Shown here: in pieces, positions 24,982 to 33,944 of the stretch
How the letters are laid out: every line of letters starts with the position of its first letter
How positions within the stretch are numbered: the stretch's first letter is position 1
Assembly: GCF_016405905.1 (NCBI RefSeq)
Contig: NZ_JAEFCB010000016.1
Location: 62,001-126,000, forward strand
Reading direction: 5' to 3'
Origin: Variovorax sp. IB41
GTDB taxonomy: Bacteria; Pseudomonadota; Gammaproteobacteria; Burkholderiales; Burkholderiaceae_C
DNA: 64,000 bases
Notes under the pieces: generated by a model
Seen by the model: the letters and a program-made list of their open reading frames with translations, nothing else
What the model was told of the DNA's origin: nothing
Database searches by the model: none
Translations under genes and position numbers: made by a program

Positions 24982-27129
24982 TCAGCTCCCTACAGTCAGG
25001 CGCCAGTTGCCGATCAGGTTGAACGGCGCCCAGAAGAAGGGATGCGACATCTTGGGGTCCTTCAGCACGGCCAGTTGCCCGGCCTGCATGGCTTTCTGCA
25101 GGTCACGGCCCTTGGAGAGTTCGCCGTAGAGCGTGCTCATGAGCACCGCGGTCGCGTCGTCCGACACGGGCCAGAGCGAGGCGATCAGGCTGGAGCTGCC
25201 CGCCGAGAGGAACGAGCGCGTGAAGCCCAGCACCTCGTCGCCCTGCGCGATGCGCCCGAGCCCCGATTCGCAGGCCGAGAGCGTGACCAGCGCGGTGCCG
25301 TCCATCGGCATGCCCAGGATCTCGTGCGCCTCGAGGAAGTTCTGCTTGCCGCCTTCGTTGGCCAGCAGGATGCGCGAGTACAGCGGATCGACCGCATCGG
25401 CCTCGGCGTGCGCGGCCACGTGCATCAGCGGCGAGCGCGCGGCCACCTCGCGGAACTGCGTCTTGGTGGCGGCCGCGCCCATGTACACGGTGTTGCGCGG
25501 GAAGAGTTGCGCGAGCTGCTTCACTTCGGTTTCGGCGCCGGGCAGGTCGTACTTGTCCTCGATGCGCGGATTGCCGAAGGCCACCAGCGAGGCGTTCACG
25601 CGCGGCGTGCGTTGCGCCAGCTGCACCGCGATGCTCATCGACGGCGCGACGGACACCGGGTGCGTCTCGATCACGTAGCGGCCATCCAGGCGCAGCGCCT
25701 GGAACGGCAGGTAGTGCAGCGGACCGTGCGGCACGATGATCAGGCGCTGTCCCGGCGCGAGGCCGAGCGGCCCGAGCAGCGCGGCGCCGAGCTTGTCGGC
25801 GTTGGTGATGGCGGTGCGGCGTCCGCGCACGATGGAGTTGCGGAAGGTCTCGACCAGCTCGTTGAGCTCCTCGCGCTTGACGGCGACGGTCTTTTCCTGG
25901 ATCGCGCTCGGGCTCACGACCCACACCACCAGCCGGTCGGGCAGCGAATGGAACTGCACCACGCGCTCGTCGGCCGCCAGCGTGCGCTGCAGCGTGGCGA
26001 GATCGACGGTGCTGGTGGCCTGCTCGCTGATCTTGGCGCGCCCGCGCACCGCATCGAGCAGCGCGCGCGAGCGGCTGTGCTCGCTCACCTCGAACGCGGC
26101 GCGCGCGTCGCCCGCATCGCTGTAGACCGAGACGCCGCGCTCGAACACCGATTGCAGGTCCGAGAACAGGCCCATCTTGAATTCTTCGCTGCGGAACTTG
26201 GCGCGCACCTTGTCCACGCCGCCCAGCGCCTGGCCCACGGCCTCGGCCGCGGCCTGCTTCTGGCCGAGCGCGATCTCGCTGCGCGCCACGCCGTCCCAGG
26301 CCCAGAGGCGGTAGTACTCGGTGTCGGCGCCGACCTGGCGCGCGGTGAGCGCGCGGTACATGTCGCGCGCCTCGGCCGGCTTGTTCTCGGCCAGCAGCAG
26401 GCGGGCGCGGGTGCGATCGAGCTGCGCGGTGAGCGGTGCGTCCTTGGGCGGCGCCATGGTGCCGAGCACTTCGCGCGCCCGCGCGGCCTCGCCCGCTTCG
26501 ATGAGCGCGTTGACCAGCGAGGCCTGCACCAGCGGCGCGTAGCGCGGCGAGCTGTTGGCCAGTGCCTCGTCGTAGCTGATGACGGCGCCCGAGAAATCGC
26601 CGCGGCGCGTGCGCACGTCGCCGATCACCTTCTGCACGGGGCCCACGACCAGCTTGGGGTCGCGCGCCGGGTGCTTGAGCGCCTCGCGGGCGAACTCCTC
26701 GGCCTTCTCGAGCTGGCCGGAGTAGCTGTAGACGATGGCCAGGTCGCGGTTGGCCATGGCCATGAGGTTCGGATCGCGCGTGGCGTTGGCCAGGTGCAGC
26801 GCCTTGCTCGCGGCGCGGATGCTCTGGCGGAACTCGCCGGCCTCGGCCAGCGCGACGGCCTGGCTGCAGTACTGGTAGCCCGAGAGCTTGACCGCGTCCT
26901 GCCCGTAGAGCACGGAACCCTCGCTGGTCAGCGCCAGCAAGGTGTCGGTGTCCGCCAGCCTTGCCTGCTCGGCCTTGCTGGCCGCGGCCTCGGCGTCAGG
27001 CGCCTGTGGCTGCGCCGACACAGAAGGGCCGTACGCCAGCAGAAGCAGGCCGGCCAGACCGAGTGCGCTTGCGAAACCCGCACGCGCACGTGCAGGGCGC
27101 TCCCATCCCCAACTTGAAAACCACGCCAT
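24982..27129 (-). CDS. Exported TPR-CHAT domain caspase-like protease in a TPS operon
   Basis: A 715-residue protein with an N-terminal signal segment (LGLAGLLLLAYGPSVSA), so it should act outside the cytoplasm, probably in the periplasm. The middle (about 60-390) is helical TPR-like repeat (GQLEKAEEFAREAL, GDFSGAVISYDEAL). The last 300 residues are a CHAT domain of the caspase/gingipain clan with the catalytic dyad visible: H574 in HVAAHAEAD and C620 in TLSACESGLG. It is the first gene of an operon with tpsB and tpsA. CHAT proteins near TPS genes are known in cyanobacteria and proteobacteria, but their job is unresolved. Proteolytic maturation or release of the TpsA is a reasonable guess. 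The start at 27129 keeps the signal peptide intact. Confidence 0.88.
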   Translation of the reverse strand: MAWFSSWGWERPARARAGFASALGLAGLLLLAYGPSVSAQPQAPDAEAAASKAEQARLADTDTLLALTSEGSVLYGQDAVKLSGYQYCSQAVALAEAGEFRQSIRAASKALHLANATRDPNLMAMANRDLAIVYSYSGQLEKAEEFAREALKHPARDPKLVVGPVQKVIGDVRTRRGDFSGAVISYDEALANSSPRYAPLVQASLVNALIEAGEAARAREVLGTMAPPKDAPLTAQLDRTRARLLLAENKPAEARDMYRALTARQVGADTEYYRLWAWDGVARSEIALGQKQAAAEAVGQALGGVDKVRAKFRSEEFKMGLFSDLQSVFERGVSVYSDAGDARAAFEVSEHSRSRALLDAVRGRAKISEQATSTVDLATLQRTLAADERVVQFHSLPDRLVVWVVSPSAIQEKTVAVKREELNELVETFRNSIVRGRRTAITNADKLGAALLGPLGLAPGQRLIIVPHGPLHYLPFQALRLDGRYVIETHPVSVAPSMSIAVQLAQRTPRVNASLVAFGNPRIEDKYDLPGAETEVKQLAQLFPRNTVYMGAAATKTQFREVAARSPLMHVAAHAEADAVDPLYSRILLANEGGKQNFLEAHEILGMPMDGTALVTLSACESGLGRIAQGDEVLGFTRSFLSAGSSSLIASLWPVSDDATAVLMSTLYGELSKGRDLQKAMQAGQLAVLKDPKMSHPFFWAPFNLIGNWRLTVGS

Positions 27130-27288
27130 TGGACCCCCGCACGCGGCCGGTGCACCTGCCCTGTTGCTGCAGATGCTCGACGCCGCGGAAGTGCGCGCCG
27201 TTCAGGCCTCGTGGGGAAAGTCTAGGAGGGGGTACCTCGCGCGCCTATTCGCAATACGGTCTAGCGCAAAAGGACTAAGTCATGAAAA
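27130..27288 (-). promoter_or_regulatory. Promoter region of the CHAT-tpsB-tpsA operon
   Basis: This gap upstream of the CHAT gene contains CGCCTATT (27243-27250), GTCTAGCG (27259-27266) and AAGGACTAAG (27270-27279) on the plus strand. The tssK upstream region has the same series in the same order with different spacing. TCTAGGAGGGGG at 27221 adds one more CTAG-containing element. The exact promoter is not assigned. Confidence 0.35.
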
Positions 27289-27314
27289 CGAAACCGGCCC
27301 TCGGGCCGGTTTCG
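27289..27314 (-). terminator. Intrinsic terminator downstream of the nuclease gene
   Basis: A perfect 12-bp stem (CGAAACCGGCCC at 27289-27300 with its complement at 27303-27314). Reading on the minus strand it is followed by GTTTTC. It lies 20 bases beyond the stop of the nuclease gene at 27334. The U-run is short but the position and stem are convincing. Confidence 0.75.
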
Positions 27315-27333
27315 CAGGTTCTTCACCGTGGGC

Positions 27334-30207
27334 TCAATTCACCGTGTGTGCGCCGAGGCCTGCCGATGTGTCGATGGGAAAGCTGTCCCACTCCACCGAC
27401 GGATCGAAGGCCAGGCCCGGGTTGCGGTCGCCGGCCTTGATGGCGGGCTTGCGGCGCAGCGTCTGGTTCAGCGTGCTGACGCCGCCGACGCCGGTCCATT
27501 CGGTGCCGGGGTCGGTGCCGACCTGGCCGATGCGGTCGATGACCACGCCCGACTTCTCCAGCGTCAGCGCGTCGTCGCCGTTGAAGTTGACGACGCTGCT
27601 GTTGATGACCGTGCCCGGTGGCTTGAAGGCGGCCGTGGCGGCATTGTTCGCGAGCACCAGCACGCCGCCGGCCGCGAGGGAGCCGGTCAACGGCGCGCTG
27701 CTGCCCGGCGCGGCCGCGCCGTTGGAATACAGGTTCAGCGTGTACAGGCTCAGGTCCACGGCGGCCGCGGTCGGGTTGTAGATCTCCAGCGCCTTGTTGG
27801 TCGCCGAGCCTTCCACGTACTCGCTGAAGAAGAGGTCCGGCGCGCCCGGCGGCGTGACCACCACCACGGTGCTCACATTCACGCTGCCCGTTTGCGTGGC
27901 GGTCTGGCCCGCGGAGTTGGTGAGCGTGACCACGACGCTGAAGGTGCCTGCGGCCGCATAGGTGTGCGTGACCGTGCCGGTGCCCGGCGCCGTGGTGGCG
28001 GGGGTGCCGTCGCCCCAGTCGACGCTCAGCGACGTGAGGGTGGTCGCGCCACCGGGCGAGGCCTGCGAGATGTTCACGCTGTAGGTCTCGCCGACCTTCA
28101 CGGCCGCCGGGATCGACGCGGTGACGATGGGTTGCACCGCGGCCGCATCGGCCGCGAGCGTGAGGCCGACCAGCACCGGGTCATGGTCCGACGCGCGGAA
28201 CGGCGTGGGCGCGAAGCGGTCGTCGGTGGTGAAGTCGGTGTTGTAGTCCAGCGCGGTGGGCTCGTCGGAGTTGATGTGCCAGACGCTCACGCCCGTGACC
28301 TGCGTCTTGAGCGAGGCCGAGGCGTAAGAATGGTCCAGCGCGCCGGTCTCGCCGCCGAAGACGTAGGTGTAGCGGTCGTTGGCGGGCATGCGCTTGAGCA
28401 GGCTCTCGTTGCCGGCGGCTTCCAATTGCTGGGTCGGGTCTTCCAGCAGGTAGCTGTTGAAGTCGCCCATCATCAGCACGTCGTTCTCCACCTGCGGCGC
28501 GCCCATGAGCTTGAGCTTGGCGACGAAGCTGTTGAGCGCCTTCGCCTGCTCGATGCGCGCCAGGTTGAAGCAGCCCTGGCCCAGGTCGATGTCGCCCGTG
28601 GCGGGGCAGCTGCCCTTGCTCTTGAAGTGGTTCACCACGAACCAGAAGCCGCCGTTGTTGCCCACGGTGCTGAAGCGCTGGGCCAGCGGCGGCCGGCCGC
28701 TCGCGGCGGTGTAGTTGGCCAGGTCCGCGCCCGTCGGCAGCACCACGTTGCCCACGCGCTGCACCTTCGCGGGCTTGTAGAGGATGTCCACCTTGATGGC
28801 ATCGGTGCCGAACACGCCGCTGTGCACCGCGGCATAGGTGTTCGCGCCGACCTTGGCGTTGAGCGCGGCCAGGAGGTCGTCGGTCGCCACGTCGGTGTTC
28901 TGGATCTCCATGAGCCCGACCACGTCGGCATCGAGCCCCGCGATGGCGGCCACGATCTTGGCCTGCTGGCGCTGGAACTCATTGAGGTTGTTGGCGCCGC
29001 GGCAGTTGCCCGCGGCGGCGGGGCCGTTGCCGAACGAGCAGCCCTGGCCGGTCTGGCCCGAGGCGGTTTCGCCGTTGAGGAACGTGGTGAAGTAGTTCAG
29101 CACGTTGAAGCTCGCCACCTTGAGCGTGCCGCTCACCACCGGTGCGGTGGGCTGGCGCGCATTGGCCTCCACGAACACCGGCGCCACCGTCGGCTGGATG
29201 CGGTAGGCGCCGAAGTTGTGGCTCAGGATGCCGGTGACCTTCTGCGTCGTGTCGCCCATGCGGCGCGTGCCGTCGGTGCCGGGCGCGCTCAGGTAGGGAA
29301 TGGGGTTCGGGTTCTGCGGCGAGGCGCCGTCGTCCAGCACGATGCGCGAGAGCAGGTTCTGCGCATGCGTGGCCGATGCGTTGCCGTTGGTGGCGTTGAA
29401 CTGGCGCCCGTTGAGCGACAGCACCATCTGGCCATAGCGGCCGAGCTCGAAGAGCTCGGTCACGGCCAGCGGCTGCGCGATCTCCACCAGCATGCCTTCG
29501 TAGCGCTCCAGCGTGGACTCATCGGCCACCGGCAGCGTGATCTTCGTGGGCGCGATGACGACGCCGCTGCCGCAGACGCTGATGGCCAGCGGATCGCCGC
29601 CGGTGCCCGCGATCTGCGTGATGGCGTCGGGCTTGGCGCCGGCGCCGGCGGTCTGTCCGAACTCGGTCACCGCGCCCGAGACCTGGACGTAGTCGCCCAC
29701 GGCCACGCGGGTGGCGGCGCCCGGCGCGTAGATGAAGATGCCTTCGGAGGTCGCCGGGTCGGCGTCGGGCACCAGCTGCTGCACGAAGAAGCCGTTGAGC
29801 TTCACGACGGTGGTGCCGGTGTTCTGGAAATCGCCGACGACCACGCCGCGCACGGTCACGGCCTGCGACGCCAGGGGGCTCAGGTCGCCCGTGCCCTGGA
29901 TGGCCGAGATGGCCGTGAGCGGCGCGCTGGCCGGCACGGCGGCCGAGCAGGTGGGCGGGGTGACCGGCGGCGTCACGGGCGGTGTGACGGGCGGTTCTTC
30001 CGGCGGGGTTCCGGGTGGCGTTTCCGGCGGTGTCGTGGGAGGCGTTGTCGGGGGCGTCGTCGGCGGCGCATTGCCCGAGGACGGAGGGATCAGCGGAAAG
30101 GAGGCACCGCCCCCGCTGCCGCCGCCGCCGCAGGCGGTCAGCACGAGCGCCAGGGTCAGCGCCAGGAATTTGAGTTGCCGGATGGGCCTCGATGCCGGAT
30201 GCGTCAT
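27334..30207 (-). CDS. ExeM/NucH-like extracellular nuclease, lipoprotein
   Basis: A 957-residue surface or secreted nuclease. The lipobox LTAC places the lipidated cysteine at C26. A glycine run and a Pro/Thr repeat tether (about 47-85) follow. Next come an OB-fold nuclease-associated region (VRGVVVGDF, GFFVQQLVPDADP) and an endonuclease/exonuclease/phosphatase domain with SFNVLNYF, GLMEIQN, VVNHFKSKG, MGDFNSYL and a terminal RASDHDPVLVGL, so the metal and catalytic residues are present. A PKD domain (VDWGDGTPATTAP) and a lamin-tail-like domain (LFFSEYVEGSATNKALEIYN) end the protein. Relatives degrade extracellular DNA for phosphate scavenging or biofilm remodelling. No GlyGly-CTERM or sorting tail is seen. 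A terminator follows. Confidence 0.88.
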   Translation of the reverse strand: MTHPASRPIRQLKFLALTLALVLTACGGGGSGGGASFPLIPPSSGNAPPTTPPTTPPTTPPETPPGTPPEEPPVTPPVTPPVTPPTCSAAVPASAPLTAISAIQGTGDLSPLASQAVTVRGVVVGDFQNTGTTVVKLNGFFVQQLVPDADPATSEGIFIYAPGAATRVAVGDYVQVSGAVTEFGQTAGAGAKPDAITQIAGTGGDPLAISVCGSGVVIAPTKITLPVADESTLERYEGMLVEIAQPLAVTELFELGRYGQMVLSLNGRQFNATNGNASATHAQNLLSRIVLDDGASPQNPNPIPYLSAPGTDGTRRMGDTTQKVTGILSHNFGAYRIQPTVAPVFVEANARQPTAPVVSGTLKVASFNVLNYFTTFLNGETASGQTGQGCSFGNGPAAAGNCRGANNLNEFQRQQAKIVAAIAGLDADVVGLMEIQNTDVATDDLLAALNAKVGANTYAAVHSGVFGTDAIKVDILYKPAKVQRVGNVVLPTGADLANYTAASGRPPLAQRFSTVGNNGGFWFVVNHFKSKGSCPATGDIDLGQGCFNLARIEQAKALNSFVAKLKLMGAPQVENDVLMMGDFNSYLLEDPTQQLEAAGNESLLKRMPANDRYTYVFGGETGALDHSYASASLKTQVTGVSVWHINSDEPTALDYNTDFTTDDRFAPTPFRASDHDPVLVGLTLAADAAAVQPIVTASIPAAVKVGETYSVNISQASPGGATTLTSLSVDWGDGTPATTAPGTGTVTHTYAAAGTFSVVVTLTNSAGQTATQTGSVNVSTVVVVTPPGAPDLFFSEYVEGSATNKALEIYNPTAAAVDLSLYTLNLYSNGAAAPGSSAPLTGSLAAGGVLVLANNAATAAFKPPGTVINSSVVNFNGDDALTLEKSGVVIDRIGQVGTDPGTEWTGVGGVSTLNQTLRRKPAIKAGDRNPGLAFDPSVEWDSFPIDTSAGLGAHTVN
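29952..30069 (-). repeat. Degenerate Pro/Thr-encoding tandem repeat in the nuclease gene
   Basis: About ten degenerate 12-base units encode PPTT, PPET, PPGT, PPEE and PPVT tetrapeptides at residues 47-85 of the nuclease. The units are in frame, so copy-number changes would alter only the length of the tether between lipid anchor and catalytic domains. Confidence 0.75.
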
Positions 30208-30406
30208 GTGGGAACTTCTTGAAGGAGATAAGAAACAGCGGGCGCGCAGCGGCTGTTTCTATGTTCCTTGTGTGTCACCCCCGAGTAACCCCGATTTCAC
30301 TTGGGTGACTGCGCGCACGCGGCGCTGCGCCGCCGGCACATGACGGCGCAGCGGCGTGGACGAAAACGGTATGAGCTGAAGGTGCGCGAGACGCGCTCGG
30401 GGGCCC

Positions 30407-32614
30407 TTAAGCGGGCACGGCGTCGACGTTCGCGCGGTCCCAGTGGCGATGCTTGGCGATCGCCGCGATGAAATCATGCGCGATCTGCGTGGCCGCGGTG
30501 CTGTCGCCCAGGTTGGTGACCGGCGTGGCCGCCACGACCACGCCCGCGGGCGCATCGCTGTCCGCGCCGATGCCCAGCGAAGCGAGCAGCTTCACGCCCT
30601 CGCCCACCGTGCAGATGGCCTTGCTGTGCTTGTAGGCCTCCAGCACGAAGTGCACCGCGTCGCCCATGCCGGCCATCGCGGCCGCGCTGTCGGCGCCGGC
30701 CGGAACCAGCACCGCATCGAACATCACCGAGGGCGTGTTCGTGAACGTCATGTCCACATCGATCTGGCGCTTCGATGCACTGGCCACGGTGCCCAGGCGC
30801 GGGCCGACGATCTTGCATTGCGCGCCGGCTTGCTCCAGCGCATCGCGGATCGGCTTGAGCGACGCGGAATCGACACCGTCGGCCACCAGGATCGCGACCT
30901 TGCGCGTGCGGATCGAGCCGTCGCCGGTGTCGGCCATGCTGAGCGCTGGCGACTCGTCGATGGGCAGCGCGATGCGGTGATCGCGAAAGCCCGCGCGGCC
31001 CGCCGCCGCCTTGGCATCGGGCTCGCCGATGCCCAGCGGCTCGGCCACGCGGCGCGCGAGCTTCTCGTCCACGTGCGCGAGGTTGTCCACCATGCGCTGG
31101 CGGATCGCCGGCACCTCCAGCTTGGAAAGCTCGAAGCGGAAGGCCGCGATGATGTGCTCCTTCTCGGCCGCGCTCTGGCTGTTGAAGAACAGGCGCGCCT
31201 GCGTGAAGTGGTCGTCGAACGAGGGGCTGCGCCGGCGCACCTTGGGCGCGTCGATCTCCTCGGGGAACGACTGGAAGCCATTGCTGCCGCCATCGACGCG
31301 AAACTCCGTGCCGCTGCCCAGCGTGTTGGGCTCGTAGGCCACCTGGCCGCGCGCGATGGTCTGGCGGTGCATGCCGTCGCGCTGGAAGTTGTGGAACGGG
31401 CACACGGCCTTGTTGATCGGCAGCTCGTGGAAGTTGGCGCCGCCCAGCCGCGAGATCTGCGTGTCGGTGTACGAGAAGAGGCGCCCCTGCAGGAGCGGGT
31501 CGTTGCTGAAGTCGATGCCTGGCACCACGTGGCCCGGGTGGAAGGCCACCTGCTCGGTCTCGGCGAAGAAGTTGTCGGGGTTGCGGTTGAGCACCAGCTT
31601 GCCGATCTTCTGCACGGGCACCATTTCCTCGGGGATGAGCTTGGTGGGGTCCAGCAGGTCGAAGCCCAGCGAATGCTCCTTGTCGGCCGGCACGATCTGC
31701 ACGCCCAGCTCCCATTCGGGGAAGTCGCCGTTCTCGATGGCTTCCCAGAGGTCGCGGCGGTGGAAGTCCGCGTCCTTGCCGGCGATCTTCTGCGCCTCGT
31801 CCCACACCAGGCCGTGAATGCCCAGCTTGGGCTTCCAGTGGAACTTCACGAAGTGGCTCTCGCCGCGCGCATTGACGAAGCGGAAGGTGTGCACGCCGAA
31901 GCCTTCCATCATCCGGTAGCTGCGCGGAATGGCACGGTCGCTCATCGCCCACATCAGCATGTGCGTGCTCTCGGGCATGAGCGAGGCGAAGTCCCAGAAG
32001 GTGTCGTGCGCGCTCGCGGCCTGCGGCATCGCGTGGTGCGGCTCGGGCTTGACCGCGTGGATGAGGTCGGGGAACTTCATCGCGTCCTGGATGAAGAACA
32101 CCGGGATGTTGTTGCCCACCAGGTCGTAGTTGCCTTCGCGGGTGTAGAACTTGACGGCGAAGCCGCGCACGTCGCGCACCGTATCGGCCGATCCGCGTTC
32201 GCCGGCCACGGTCGAGAAGCGCACGAAAACGGGCGTCTTCACGTCCGGGTCCTGCAAGAAGTCGGCCGAGGTGAACTGCGACATCGACTTGTAGACCTGG
32301 AAATAGCCATGCGCCGCCGAGCCGCGCGCATGCACGGCGCGCTCGGGAATGCGCTCGTGGTCGAAGTGCGTGATCTTCTCGCGGAGGATGAAGTCTTCCA
32401 GGAGCGTGGGTCCGCGCACGCCCGCCTTCAGCGAGTTGTGGTTGTCCGGGATCTGCAGGCCTTGGTTGGTCGTCAGGTGCGCGGGATGCTCGGTGGTGAA
32501 GCCGTCCAACTGCAGCTGCTTGGCGTTGCGGCCGTCACCGGACTTGGCGGTAGGGGCGCGGCGACCTGCGGCGGCTTTGTTCTGTGGCGTCATCGGGGAC
32601 CTGGGATCTTTCAT
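30407..32614 (-). CDS. katE: Large-subunit catalase HPII (KatE-type)
   Basis: A 735-residue monofunctional haem catalase of the large-subunit clade. The distal histidine lies in ERAVHARGSAAHG, the distal asparagine in LVGNNIPVFFIQD, and the proximal haem tyrosine in RLFSYTDTQISR. The C-terminal 150 residues form a class-I glutamine-amidotransferase-like domain (KVAILVADGVDSASL, DAVLVPAGADSAAAM), typical of HPII. It disproportionates H2O2 in the cytoplasm, usually in stationary phase. Two starts are possible: ATG 32614 or ATG 32593. The latter has AGG six bases upstream, while a GA/CT-rich tract precedes the former. A 49-residue membrane peptide gene lies 42 bases upstream on the same strand and may be cotranscribed. 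Confidence 0.95.
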   Translation of the reverse strand: MKDPRSPMTPQNKAAAGRRAPTAKSGDGRNAKQLQLDGFTTEHPAHLTTNQGLQIPDNHNSLKAGVRGPTLLEDFILREKITHFDHERIPERAVHARGSAAHGYFQVYKSMSQFTSADFLQDPDVKTPVFVRFSTVAGERGSADTVRDVRGFAVKFYTREGNYDLVGNNIPVFFIQDAMKFPDLIHAVKPEPHHAMPQAASAHDTFWDFASLMPESTHMLMWAMSDRAIPRSYRMMEGFGVHTFRFVNARGESHFVKFHWKPKLGIHGLVWDEAQKIAGKDADFHRRDLWEAIENGDFPEWELGVQIVPADKEHSLGFDLLDPTKLIPEEMVPVQKIGKLVLNRNPDNFFAETEQVAFHPGHVVPGIDFSNDPLLQGRLFSYTDTQISRLGGANFHELPINKAVCPFHNFQRDGMHRQTIARGQVAYEPNTLGSGTEFRVDGGSNGFQSFPEEIDAPKVRRRSPSFDDHFTQARLFFNSQSAAEKEHIIAAFRFELSKLEVPAIRQRMVDNLAHVDEKLARRVAEPLGIGEPDAKAAAGRAGFRDHRIALPIDESPALSMADTGDGSIRTRKVAILVADGVDSASLKPIRDALEQAGAQCKIVGPRLGTVASASKRQIDVDMTFTNTPSVMFDAVLVPAGADSAAAMAGMGDAVHFVLEAYKHSKAICTVGEGVKLLASLGIGADSDAPAGVVVAATPVTNLGDSTAATQIAHDFIAAIAKHRHWDRANVDAVPA

Positions 32615-32656
32615 GGACAGGAGAGAAGGAGAGAGCGAGAGAGAGGGGCGCGGGCG

Positions 32657-32806
32657 TCAGCCCATTTCGTTGTTGTCGAGAAACATGTCCAGCACGTTCA
32701 CCACGGCGACCAGGCAGATGCAGCCCGCGACCGCGGCAACGGCCCACACGAGGATTTCGTCGCCCAGCGAACCGCCGAGCGAGCTGAACAGCGATGAAAG
32801 CTCCAT
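32657..32806 (-). CDS. Small predicted membrane peptide upstream of katE
   Basis: A 49-residue frame starting MELSSLFSSLGGSLGDE and ending DMFLDNNEMG. It has one strong hydrophobic segment (ILVWAVAAVAGCICLVAVV, about 18-36) with an acidic N-terminal side and an acidic C-terminus. A very good ribosome site, GGAGGGAAATC, sits directly before the ATG, better than that of the catalase itself. It ends 42 bases before katE on the same strand. I do not recognise the family. A one-helix inner-membrane peptide cotranscribed with the catalase is the likely reading. The small size limits confidence, but the ribosome site and membrane segment together argue it is real. Confidence 0.65.
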   Translation of the reverse strand: MELSSLFSSLGGSLGDEILVWAVAAVAGCICLVAVVNVLDMFLDNNEMG

Positions 32807-33098
32807 GATTTCCCTCCAAGGAATATCCGAATGACAGAGACCTGCAAGGTTAGGTTTTGAACCGACTGTTACCCGTAGTGGCCCCCCTCCCTCGGATGTG
32901 GGAGATCGTGCGCCCCGGCGGTAGGAGCGCGACTACAGCGCATCGCGGCGGACTACGACGCTTCGCGGGTTGTGGCCGCGCGGGGTTTTGCACGCCGTCG
33001 CATAGCATGGGGCGAAGACGGCACCGATCGTGCTTGTCGTCTTCTTTGTGCCTCGCGCACCGGCGCATTCACCGGCTCACCAGGGAAGAAACAATCCA
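32807..33098. promoter_or_regulatory. Divergent intergenic region, small peptide-katE / transglutaminase
   Basis: A 292-base region between divergent genes. Near the minus-strand gene, TTGAACCGACTGTTACC lies about 50 bases upstream of the peptide start and may contain its promoter. The remainder is GC-rich with no recognisable gene, repeat or hairpin. Confidence 0.35.
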
Positions 33099-33917
33099 AT
33101 GCAGATCCGGATCGGCTACGACATCGAAATCGGCGTCACCGCGCCCACGGCATTGATCTACATGCTGCAGGTGCACCCCTCGCGCGCCGGCGACATCCAG
33201 GGCAGCGAGAACATCACGATCAGCCCGCCGCTGGTCACCGACCACTACCGCGACAGCTTCGACAACCAGTGCGCGCGCGTGCACGTGCCGCTGGGTGTGA
33301 GCAGTGTGCGGCTGCGCAACCAGGCCACCGTGTTCGACACCGGCGCGCCCGACCCGGTCGATCTGGGCGCCATCGAGCACGCCGCCGCCGACCTGCCGGT
33401 GGCCACCCTGCCCTTCGTGCTGCCCAGCCGCTACTGCGAGGTCGACAGCGAGCTGCTGGCATTCGCCTGGGCCAATTTCCTGGCGGTGCCGCCGGGCTGG
33501 GGCCGCGTGCAGGCGATCTGCGACTTCGTGCACGGGCACCTGCGCTTCGACTACCAGAACGCGCGCGCCACGCGCACCGCGCTCGAAGGCTATCGCGAAC
33601 GCACGGGCGTGTGCCGCGACTTCGCGCACCTGGCGATCACCCTGTGCCGCTGCATGAACATTCCGGCGCGCTACGTGACCGGCTACCTCGGCGACATCGG
33701 CATTCCGCCGGTGCGCTACCCGATGGACTTCAGCGCGTGGTTCGAGGTGTACCTGGGCGACCGCTGGCACACCTTCGACGCGCGCCACAACACGCCGCGC
33801 ATCGGCCGCATCGTGATGGCGCGCGGCCGCGACGCGGCCGACGTGCCGATCACGATGGTGTTCGGGGCGAACACGCTGCAGCGCTTCGAGGTGACGACCG
33901 AGGAAGTGCTGCAGTAG
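33099..33917 (+). CDS. Transglutaminase-like cysteine protease family protein
   Basis: A 272-residue cytoplasmic protein with an N-terminal beta domain (about 1-110) and a transglutaminase-like core. The catalytic triad is visible: C172 in RTGVCRDFAHLAI, H224 in RWHTFDARHN and D227. This form (N-terminal beta plus core) is widespread in proteobacteria, often beside circularly permuted ATP-grasp or alpha-E genes, but none is present here. It may hydrolyse or ligate peptide amides; the substrate is unknown. I chose ATG 33099 (MQIRIGYDIE) over the in-frame ATG at 33030 because the family begins near this residue and an AGGGAAGAA ribosome site precedes it. Confidence 0.88.
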   Translation: MQIRIGYDIEIGVTAPTALIYMLQVHPSRAGDIQGSENITISPPLVTDHYRDSFDNQCARVHVPLGVSSVRLRNQATVFDTGAPDPVDLGAIEHAAADLPVATLPFVLPSRYCEVDSELLAFAWANFLAVPPGWGRVQAICDFVHGHLRFDYQNARATRTALEGYRERTGVCRDFAHLAITLCRCMNIPARYVTGYLGDIGIPPVRYPMDFSAWFEVYLGDRWHTFDARHNTPRIGRIVMARGRDAADVPITMVFGANTLQRFEVTTEEVLQ

Positions 33918-33944
33918 GCCGAGGGCTTCTCCGGGCGGCTACAG

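Noticed and set aside
29952..30069. CRISPR or minisatellite array in the nuclease gene
   Set aside because: The units are degenerate 12-mers encoding Pro/Thr tetrapeptides, with no spacers and in frame with the coding sequence.
30323..30353. Hairpin CGCTGCGCCG ... CGGCGCAGCG as terminator for katE
   Set aside because: The stem is good but no U-tract follows on the minus strand, and similar GC palindromes are frequent here by chance.
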